A program made the translations under genes and the position numbers. From Auanema rhodensis (lineage: Eukaryota > Nematoda > Chromadorea > Rhabditida > Rhabditidae): 64,000 bases of DNA. Of the stretch, positions 55,578 through 64,000 are shown piece after piece (the stretch's first letter is position 1; each line of letters starts with the position of its first letter). The notes under the pieces were generated by a model. The model searched no databases. It was not told where the DNA came from and saw only the letters and a list, made by a program, of their open reading frames with translations. Where the stretch lies: positions 11,842,001-11,906,000 of the forward strand of contig OZ059898.1 in the NCBI GenBank assembly GCA_964057225.1, written 5' to 3'.

Positions 55578-57718
55578 TTAAGGCTTTTTGCCATACATAG
55601 CTTGCTCAATTGGTTGCTCCAGAATGATCACATTATGAACTGGGCGAGCAACTTCATATTCCTTTTGTGGTCTGCGAGCTGGACATGAAGAATACATCTG
55701 AAATATATATATTTAATGGTTTTTATGCGAAACACGATGAAAAATACTGCGAAAATTTCAAATTATTTGCGTTGCCGCTCGTTTTACGTAAAAGATCACG
55801 TAACCAGGAAAGACAATGACGTGAAAGTTCACGTAACTGCTCGGTTCATTTGTAATTTAGAGTGCATTACGCGTGAAAGTTCACGTATCATAACTAGGCG
55901 ATTAATTGCATCACGTACTTTACTTGACTTTTGAAGCAAAAGATGGAGACAAAGCCAATGTTGGCATGTTTAATTCGTCAACGATTAGTGTTACACTTGA
56001 ATTCTGACATCTTACTTCAATTGTACATCTGATTATACGACAGCATAATTTGAGAAAAAGTTTGATGTCCGTGACAGCATGGACATTCAGTATGAATTAT
56101 GGGTTTAAAGAAAAGTTTTCAAACTTTTTCATAATAGTTCTTCTTCTTTATCAACAGAAATATAACTGAAGCCCTTACCCTATAACAAGCATAAACGACG
56201 TACAGCAAGAACAAGTGACCAAACCAAACGAATGTGAGATGACTAATTAAACGATATAAGAATTCTGCTGAAAATCATTACATATAAATTGCTCGTTGTG
56301 TTTGTGTATATCTATATGTAGGCGGCTTGTAAGTTGCTTACCACTTTTATGATATGGATCATATTCAAGAGCTGGAATATGAATTTTCGGCTTCTCCTCA
56401 TGCTCCCGAACAAATAGTTGAATTATATAGTATATTATTACAATCAACAATGATAATACTCGAACAGCCTGAATAAATCGGAAACGTTTTATGCAAAATG
56501 ACTTCTTATTTGCATGTTTTCTTCAGAAAAATAAAGATCAAAAAACGAGGAATCTTATATTACCTCAGCAATCAATAAAGGTAAAAATAGTCCAGCTTTT
56601 TCTGAATATAAGCCCTGAATAAAACAAAGGAAACTGATAATTTCTACAAGAAACAACACAGCATGTCCTGAAATAAAATATAAATATATTAGTTCCTGGG
56701 AAATTCTTTCCTCACCAATTGGGGGAACGATAATATAAAACTTTTCAATGAAAAAATATTGAGCCAATCCAAGGGACAACAGTAAAACAAATGCAATTAC
56801 GGCTAGGATTGATTTCTGTAAGAATGATTTGAAGAATATTTATATAAAATATCAAATTGTTGTGCAATTTCGAAAAGATATGACACCTTTTGTTCCAAAT
56901 TCTGACAAAAGAATCGCAAGTTTTTGAAGTTTTTGCTTACATTCCCACCAAAATACATGTGGATTTCTTTTTTTCCCATTTCTATCACCGCGATAGTCAT
57001 AGTCAAATTATAGGTATCATTAAATTCAAGAATCCGTCGAATGAAGGACGTCAAAACTGCGATAAAAAGTCTCAAATTTGGGTAAATATACAAAACTTTC
57101 AACATTGTTTCAGGAATTTTAGCTTGGACGATATCATATTCAAAATAAATTCCTAACAAAAGCAGGGAAACAAGTGATTTTGATGATTTATATTCAAAGA
57201 AGAGAATAGATTATGTCAATTATATTTCAATAAAAACTGCTTAAAAACAATTTCAGGCTAATAAGACAAACCTTAAAATTCAAATTGCAAGTACATCGAG
57301 ATCCAGGTGTTGGATGCGAAAGCCAATCGTATAGTCCGAAGTACATTGTTGCCAAATGTACAGTTTCGTAACGACCTAGAAGAATATAAATTGAATAAGA
57401 TGATGTTTAAATAAATAAATTAGAGGAAATATCGAATATTATTAAACAAAAACTAAATAAAAGGCATTGAATACGCAAGTATGAATGCTGTATAGGGAGT
57501 ATAAACAAGTGAAAAAGCAGTTAGTTATGTTGGAACAAGAGCAAATGAGATAGCGGGGACAGAAGAAAGGAGCTACTTTCTTGGACAAACATGTAGTTAA
57601 TACAATGAGAATATCACTTCGAATGAATATTATTACTACTATTGCTTTGAAGAAACGTACCAGTTAAGTAGAGGCTGTCATCAATCTGAACATGCACAGA
57701 ATTCAGACGCATTTTCAT
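55578..57718 (-). CDS. Four-span membrane protein of unknown family (233 aa)
   Basis: Seven exons in phase: 57718-57661, 57375-57272, 56815-56716, 56667-56564, 56468-56342, 56267-56179, 55697-55578. The N-terminal 54 residues are hydrophilic and include [12 protein letters not shown]. Helix 1 is [20 protein letters not shown], helix 2 [15 protein letters not shown], helix 3 in [20 protein letters not shown] (with LPLLIAE before it) and helix 4 [19 protein letters not shown]. The short cytosolic-type tail ([17 protein letters not shown]) has a Tyr-based YEVA element. The topology resembles LAPTM/MARVEL-like tetraspanning proteins, but no signature motif is certain. The 455-base intron 2 contains an open frame of about 72 codons (57159-56944) that does not fit the phase of its neighbours. 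Confidence 0.8.
55780..55920. repeat. Cluster of CACGTA/ACGTGA motifs with two inverted repeats
   Basis: Within the last intron of the four-span gene, ACGTGAA-AG-TTCACGT (55819-55834) and CGTGAA-AG-TTCACG (55872-55885) are inverted repeats with 7- and 6-base arms and the same AG spacer, 53 bases apart. Further ACGTAA or CACGTA sites lie at about 55785, 55797 and 55912. Function unknown; a dimeric transcription-factor array is one reading. Confidence 0.5.
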
Positions 57719-60636
57719 GATTTCTCCGAATTGGAGAATGGAAAGCGATGGGAAAGGACAAGACGGTATGTGTCGGAACGGAAAAGTGACGATGATGTCG
57801 ATTAACTAGCAATGGGCTGGCGGGTTAGGTACAGTCGAGAAGAGGAGGGGCTGAGACCATTAATGAGATGGAGCCATTCAGGGGAAAGGGAGAAAGGAAG
57901 AAAGGGAGAAGCAGAGAGATAAATAAAAAGAGAGAAATCATGATGAAGAAGGCGTCTGAAGATAATTTACAGAAGCGACATGACTGGAGATAAAGAAACG
58001 AGAGGGTTTGGCGGTGTACTCAAAGAGACGTCGGGCTTCTGAAGACGACGTTCGCAAGATTTACAGGCGTCGTTTACAGGATGTCGTTTCAGTCCAGAGC
58101 AAGGCTTACCGACAAAAATTCATGGGGGAGATGGCGATTCCGGTGGTCGTGAAACTTCACATTCCAAAAACGGAATCAAACATGTTGTTGCACAGCTTGT
58201 TCTAGCATACAAGCTGTAAAATACAAGACCTAGTTATTTATATAAAGGAAAAAAAGGAATTCACAATGAAAATTAATATTTAAATATATTTAAGGAGAAA
58301 TGTATATATTTAGTAATAGCATCACAAGAATACTTAGGACAAATGAAATATTCAAGCTGACGGCGAATTTTTGGGAGAGGTTGTGCCACTTGAAAATGCT
58401 ACTAGGACAGCAATTCTGAACGCAGTTGAGAAGCCTGCTGAATGCTGTGATGTCGACATGCTGTCCAGAAAAGAAAAACAAATTTAACAAAAAAGATTCT
58501 AATAAAAACGGGAAATAAAAAATTGTCAGAGTCTGGTATTACAGCGTAAGTTTGTAAAAATGTTGCCATCTTTGGTGTCGAAATTACTTTTCATTTTGCC
58601 GGGTAAGTTGTGAAAAGCGTGAAGAAATCCTAAAGACATGTGATGCGTGAGTGACCTTACAACCATCAAAACTGTTGTAAAGCATGTGGAGCTGAATGCA
58701 AATTCATAAAGACGACGAAAAAAGTGAGAGGAGATTGGAGTACGGGAGATAGGATATAGGAAGATCAATTTAAAAGGAAAATGGAGACGATTCTGAAAAC
58801 TCTGAGATCGACTGAAAGGGAAGCGACCGCAACTCATTGAAGTGTGAAATCACGAGAATGGCCATGTAAAAGACAATAGAAGATCTACTTTGTGACCGTC
58901 AAGCAGGCAGCTGTTGAAGTTAGGAAGGAAGGGGAGGATCGAGGGAGGATAGACGGCAGAAATGGGATAGATATTCTCAATTCAGTCTTGAAACTCAAAA
59001 AGTTCAATGACACATTGACAGATGCCAACTACGTATCTGCACTAAACAGAAAATATTCCAGTAAATAAGGAAGGAATTGTAAAAGATCAAAGTTAGTTTA
59101 GGGGTATAATCTACTAAACTATATAACAAGACTCGTTTATATTCTAAATATTCATATCAAAGACTATAACTCAAAGATTGGCTAATATTTTTCAAAGTGA
59201 TACACCACATATGTCTAACACATATTGTAGGACAAAGCGACGAAGTGAAAAACCTGAACAAAACTAGCCAGATGACTCATAAAAAGCGTTCTTAACTACA
59301 AGGAAAATCAATTTCTCGGACAACGAAGTGAAATTTGAAAGTTTCTATAACATGCTGCCAAAAAAGGATTTTGATATAGCAAATAATGTGAGAGAAATGT
59401 ACAAAGTTAATGATGAAAGGCGATAAAGAGAGACACTCCTTGCGTGCTGCGAAAACCCTCAATTATGGCCTATTTGAAGGGCGAGCGCACAGTGGGAAAA
59501 AGAAGAAATCGTAAACAAAATGTAAATTAATAAGTTGATAATATTCTTATAAATATATCAATAAAAAAAGAAAAAAGTGATAAAAGCGCTATGATTAGCA
59601 GACAGCAAGGCAACCAACGCACCTTCACAGTGACAGGCGGCAAGATCAATATAGGAACAGAACCGGAATGAGGAAAACAAGTGAGAACCTCGAGAACTGA
59701 AGAAAGAGAGAAGAGGCTATGAAAAGTACGAGAAATACAGAGAAATGGAAATTAGACTGAGAAAAGTGGAAAGTTATAGAGAAGATGCACGAAAAATTAA
59801 AACAAATATGAAGAGTAACGACTAAATTGCTGACACAAGATAGAAAGGAATACATTTAGAGAGTAACTCAACGTTAACAGATGTTTTCTTTTTGAATTTG
59901 AGAAAAACGGCTGACGCTCAAGCCGATATTCAGTGTTATACGTAGATGGATCACATTCCAAGAAAGTGGAGCCGGAAAAAGAGGACAGAGATAGACCGTT
60001 ATCGAAGAAGAGATTTTTTTTTCGCTTTAGATTAGCTGAATTGATTTGAATTTGAACCTTTTATATTTATTCAACAAATATAAAAACAATTTAGACCAAT
60101 GGAAACTTGATAATTCAAATGTCATGACTGAATGAATGGATAATTCACAAAATGAGGAGAGACTTTGATGCCTGGATACATTGGGTGGAAAAATCATTTA
60201 TAAGTTCGTCAACTCATGGAACGGTTGAATCCCGTTGTTTAGCTAGGCCCTCCCTCTACTCCACCCCTTTCTATCTCTACCTCTATCTCACTCGTTCTCG
60301 TTGTCTCGTATATTAACTACTAGTTTAATGAGGAGTATAGAATACTAAGGCTAAACTACATTTATACTTTAACGATTTTATTTATGAACAGAGCAATTTA
60401 CTTGGAAATAGAGCCGTTTTTGAAACAATTTGAACATTTCCTTACCATTAACATCCAATACATGAGAATATAAAAGAAAAAAACATTCTTGTAACAAACG
60501 TAGATACGTAAATTTTGAGTGAAAAATCCGGTCATTAATAATTATTGCGCACCTTTTGCATTTCCAAACCAGATGAGCTTGAGCATTTGAATTTTGGATT
60601 CAACATAGACACCAGCTTTATTCCATTTGAAAAATA
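57719..60636. other. Intergenic region with one suspicious GC-rich open frame
   Basis: No firm gene. On the plus strand, 58008-58205 is an open frame reading VYSKRRRASEDDVRKIYRRR and so on. It is GC-richer than its surroundings and amphipathic, but has no ATG near its start and no clear splice sites. The rest is AT/purine-rich, including a long purine tract at 59640-59790, without recognisable elements. Confidence 0.4.
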
Positions 60637-61487
60637 ATGGCGGAGAAATGCGAAGTGATTTATGGTATCCGAAAATGCAGTTGTAACTCACTAGAGTTTG
60701 AAAATTCCTCTGTGCAAGTAGCCAGCTTTGCTAAAGATGACAATTATAATAAGAGATTATTGCTAAATTCTTCACAGGTTAGTTGATAAGTTGATAATTA
60801 AAACTGTGATGCATGCATTTGATTCTAATTGTTTTTTTTAAGTTTGAAACGTCTGAGAGCATTGCTTTTCAAAAAATTGACAATTGGTGTAGTGATGCTT
60901 ATTGTTTATCTCATGCAGGTTTTCTTTATGCTTATACGTTATAAAATATTTGAATTTTGTTTTTAGGAGAATTTGCAGCGTTTCTCAGATCTTGGTTTCG
61001 AGAAAGGAATAACGTTTGTCCTGGATGTGGAGCTTTGCTCTTTCCAGAAGATGCTAATTTTATTTACTCAAATCCTTATATTATTGAGGAATCTTGTAGG
61101 GTAGACTTCTAATTATAATTTTTTTTAAATTTGTTTCATGGTTATTTAGATTTGCTGCAATAAGTTCAAAACATTTTACGATCTCCAAAATGTTGTTGAT
61201 AAGAACAGGGATAGAGGATTTCTTCGTGCTTTGTCAAAGCAGGGCATCAACGCCTTGTATCCATCTCCAACTACTTGCAAAAGCAGTTTCATTTGTAAGT
61301 ACAGCTAATTTTTTTTATTAAACACAATTTTTAATTCCAGCCACTTTAAAAATGTGTACTTGTTATACGGAACCATATTTAATCATAGGCTTAGAGGAGT
61401 CTAAAAGTTTGAACGAGCACAAAGTAAGTTCTGCTTTTCTTCTATATTTCAAGTTATATCTTTTGATTTCAGTATATAAAGAGATAA
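60637..61487 (+). CDS. Small CxxC-containing protein of unknown family (197 aa)
   Basis: Six exons in phase: 60637-60777, 60843-60918, 60967-61100, 61150-61294, 61341-61423, 61473-61487. The start MAEKCEVIYGIRKCSC has an AATA-ATGG context. The middle has two Cys pairs: VCPGCGALLFPEDANFIY and SCRICCNKFKTFYDL, spaced 29 residues apart, which look like a four-cysteine zinc site. Other cysteines are at DNWCSDAYC, TTCKSS and KMCTCYTE. The C-terminal half has no Gly/Pro-rich or membrane segment. The last exon is only five codons (YIKR-stop). No signal peptide, so cytosolic or nuclear. A poly(A) signal is at 61706. I do not recognise the family. Confidence 0.75.
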
Positions 61488-61936
61488 AAGAAATTATCAA
61501 TATTAAAGAATTTATGAAATCGTGTGACGTATGCTGTTCAAAATATGAATAGAATTGAATATATATACTTGGTTATTATTTCTCCGTTTGATCCGATCAT
61601 CCTTGTTTCATTGTATTAAATATGTAATTAATCGAATAATAACGAACAACTAGCAAAAAGTTATGGAACGGTGGATCTCGTGTTATTTATTTTACTTTTT
61701 TTAAGAATAAATGATATCAATCTGTTAATGTTTTCAATTAAATTTCTGAATTGATACAGCTCTTCAAGTCGAATTTGGTGGTACGGTGGCGTTCTTTGCC
61801 GCGTGTTCCGATAGTGCATTAGTTCGTGTGCCCGAAAATGTATTACCTCTATAATAACAGTAGTCTCATAGCTTGAATTTTATAATTTGCATACTATCTA
61901 AGCGTTATTGATAATATTTATTGTATTTTTTGAAGA
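61488..61936. other. Space between the CxxC gene and the SRP receptor gene
   Basis: About 450 bases: the 3' UTR of the CxxC gene (AATAAA at 61706-61711), then a GC-richer patch near 61785-61840 that may be the promoter of the SRP receptor gene. The gap is too wide for a typical SL2-type operon. Confidence 0.5.
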
Positions 61937-64000
61937 ATGATCGAGCTTTTCACTATCTTCGGTAAGGGTGGCATCGTTTTGTGGTGTTTCCAGGTAATTT
62001 TACTCATTTCTTAATTAATTTTATCGGACATATTAAAGGAAGGCGCTCAGCTGTTTACTGAATCTGTTAATCGACTCATCAATGATGTTTTGATGCAGGT
62101 AAAAACTGTTTTAACTTTTCTTTATTAATCAAGTTCAATCTAGGAACGTGGAGATGTGACCCAGTTCAAAGACAACGGTATGACAATCAAGTTTAAGCTT
62201 GACAATGAATTCGAGCTTGTCTTTTTGGTATAACCATAGTTAATCGTTTCCGACAAATTAAAAGATTACTATTCAGGTTGTCTACCAATCGATTGTCCAA
62301 TTATCTTATACAGATAAACTTATTAATGATGTTTCACAGAGATTTAGGGATCTCTACAAAAATGTTCTGGAAAATAAGCACGTACGTTTGTCTTTCAAGA
62401 ACTCATGTATTATTGTTTTTTTACAGCTTTTCTATCAACATGGAACAAAAGCCTTCCGTCATTTCGAGGAAGAATTTCAAAAGTATTTTTTTAATATGAT
62501 AGTCATTGATTAGAAACGTTTGAATTTTTCAGTATCCTGAATGAGAATATGCGTATGAGCTTGAAAGCTAGCGAAGCTGTTAAGAAACCAAAAACATTCC
62601 AGGTGGGACTTTATGTTTTAATTAATTCAAAGAAATTGCTAATACCTAATCAATTTTTGTGTGTTTTGTTTGTTGTTTTTGGTGAATTCAACGCGTATGC
62701 AACCAATTTTATGCTTTATAAATGTGAAAATGAAACAGCAGTTGTATTTCGAGCACAATGATTGATCTGTGGGAATTTAGCATTTTATTTAAATAATGCA
62801 CTTAGTTCATATATGACAATAATATTTTTCCCGAATTTGCGAATGTTTACTATTTCTGAACTGGATTATATTTGTAGGAGAGCGCCAAGTCTCAGAAGAC
62901 TGTGGAGTCTCTTATTGTAAGCCGCCCTGGTGATGATAAAAAGGGCAAAAAAAAAGAGGATGCCAAAAAAAAAACCGATGAACAGCGAGTGTAAGAATAT
63001 ACTTTGAATTTTCTTTTTGAGCTTCGACTGACTTTAGTGATTCTGCTGATTCCGGAAGCGATTATGGATCTTCTGCTCCTGGTTCTCCAGAAGATGCAGA
63101 AATGAAGAAGAAGAGAGATGCTTTGTTTAAAAAAATGCAAGGAGGAGTTGCTAAAAAGGAACCAAAGTAATATTTATTTTTGTGTTTATATTTGCTTATG
63201 ATAATGCTTAGATCACCTGGTAAGGAAGAACCTAAAAAGAAAACAAAGCAAGCTCGTGTCTGGGCCCTAAGTGGTCAGGCAGTTGATGCCAAGTCCCTTG
63301 ATTTTTCCAGTGACAAAGATCAAGAGGTTTGTTTTTTTTATCTGGAGAGCTCAAAATAATCGAGAACTAAATTACAGGGAGGAGGTGCTCGCGAAGAAGA
63401 AGACGCTAAGTTTGTTGAAGAACAACGTCGCTTTGTTGGACAATCTGCAAATTTGCATGACTTACAAGAGTCGGATGACGAGGATTCAGAAGAGGAAGAG
63501 TAAGAGAATGAATCATAAAATGAGCTAATTCATTTTTTTTTGTGTAGGGTTGTTGCAGCTAAGGCTAACAGCGGCAGTTGGTTCAGTGCATTCAAAGATC
63601 TCGTAGGAAACAAAAAGTTAACTGCAGTTGATCTAGAACCAGTATTGGAAAAAATGAAGGAGAATCTTATCTGTAATATCAGAAATCCTAAATAATATAA
63701 GTCAATTCTGAAAATTTTCAGTGAAAAACGTTGCTGCCGAACCTGCTGACAAGATCTGTCAATCAGTTGGAAGAAAATTGGAAGGAAAGGTTATCAGCAC
63801 ATTTAGTCGTGTTAACAATGAAGTAAAGGAGGCTGTGAGAGAATCATTGACCCAAGTATATCGCTGAGATTTTTTTAAAAATAGAAAGTTCTTGTTATAG
63901 CTTCTTACTCCTAAACGTCGTGTTGATATTCTCCGTGATGTAGTTGAAGCTAAACGTGAAGGAAGACCATATGTTATCGTTTTCTGTGGAGTTAATGGTG
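61937..64000 (+). CDS. SRPRA: Signal recognition particle receptor subunit alpha (N-terminal part; runs off the right edge)
   Basis: Docks ribosome-SRP complexes at the ER membrane, a GTPase of the co-translational targeting pathway. Thirteen exons in phase: 61937-61993, 62039-62098, 62144-62227, 62277-62381, 62427-62482, 62533-62602, 62878-62990, 63038-63166, 63212-63326, 63378-63499, 63548-63672, 63722-63855, 63901-64000. The start [19 protein letters not shown] is the SRX domain that binds the beta subunit, with [10 protein letters not shown] and QRFRDLYKN further on. Then comes a long charged linker ([23 protein letters not shown]) with the conserved ARVWALSG motif. The NG domain begins with [25 protein letters not shown] and [20 protein letters not shown]. 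The window ends at VFCGVNG, just before the P-loop. Length and order match animal SR-alpha. Confidence 0.95.

Noticed and set aside
56944-57159. Protein-like frame [16 protein letters not shown]... inside intron 2 of the four-span gene
   Set aside because: The phases at its acceptor and donor do not match the flanking exons, which join cleanly without it.

Overview
The window reads as nuclear DNA of a nematode. It is AT-rich (GC islands are rare). Its genes are broken into many short exons by introns mostly of about 45-60 bases that end in TTTCAG or TTTTAG. Two genes are nematode hallmarks: a cuticle collagen with the RxxR motif, interrupted Gly-X-Y domains and CxC clusters, and a homologue of the FTZ-F1 class nuclear receptor NHR-25. 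The species cannot be named from the sequence. Exon structures below were assembled by hand: splice sites were matched to GT/AG and reading phase was carried across each junction.

Layout. Positions 1-5119 (minus) hold the 5' half of the nhr-25 homologue: the whole DNA-binding domain and FTZ-F1 box, spread over long introns. From 5.1 to 20.1 kb I find no convincing protein gene. This 15-kb upstream desert carries simple repeats, GACGAC-rich islands, an E-box cluster, a consensus FTZ-F1 element and an ATF/CREB palindrome, so it is a plausible cis-regulatory domain for nhr-25. From 20.2 to 24.0 kb (plus) is a 23-exon gene for a nuclear protein with a C2H2 finger, a WRKY-GCM1/MULE-type zinc-binding region and an AT-hook. 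It converges with a very large gene (32.7-24.3 kb, minus) for a membrane-tethered protein with about eight von Willebrand A modules. A 57-residue six-cysteine secreted peptide lies at 35.66-35.88 kb (plus).

A long acidic multi-zinc-finger nuclear protein follows at 41.0-36.4 kb (minus), with a GC-rich promoter carrying an E2F-like site. Next come a PLD3/PLD4-type phospholipase-D-fold ectoprotein (44.9-41.6 kb, minus) and a CAP-domain protein without the usual first histidine of its pocket (47.4-45.8 kb, minus). After a mostly empty 5-kb stretch there are three tandem units of a tRNA-derived SINE (52.6-53.2 kb), the cuticle collagen (54.4-53.4 kb, minus), a four-span membrane protein (57.7-55.6 kb, minus), a small CxxC protein (60.6-61.5 kb, plus) and the 5' part of the signal recognition particle receptor alpha gene (61.9 kb to the right edge, plus).

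Functionally the genes are mixed: an epidermal/moulting regulator, two chromatin-type zinc proteins, secretory and extracellular-matrix proteins and a core secretion factor. No operon is evident, because the spacings are too large for typical SL2-style downstream genes. NHR-25 is known in C. elegans to act in epidermis and moulting, so the collagen is a conceivable distant target, but nothing in the sequence proves a link.
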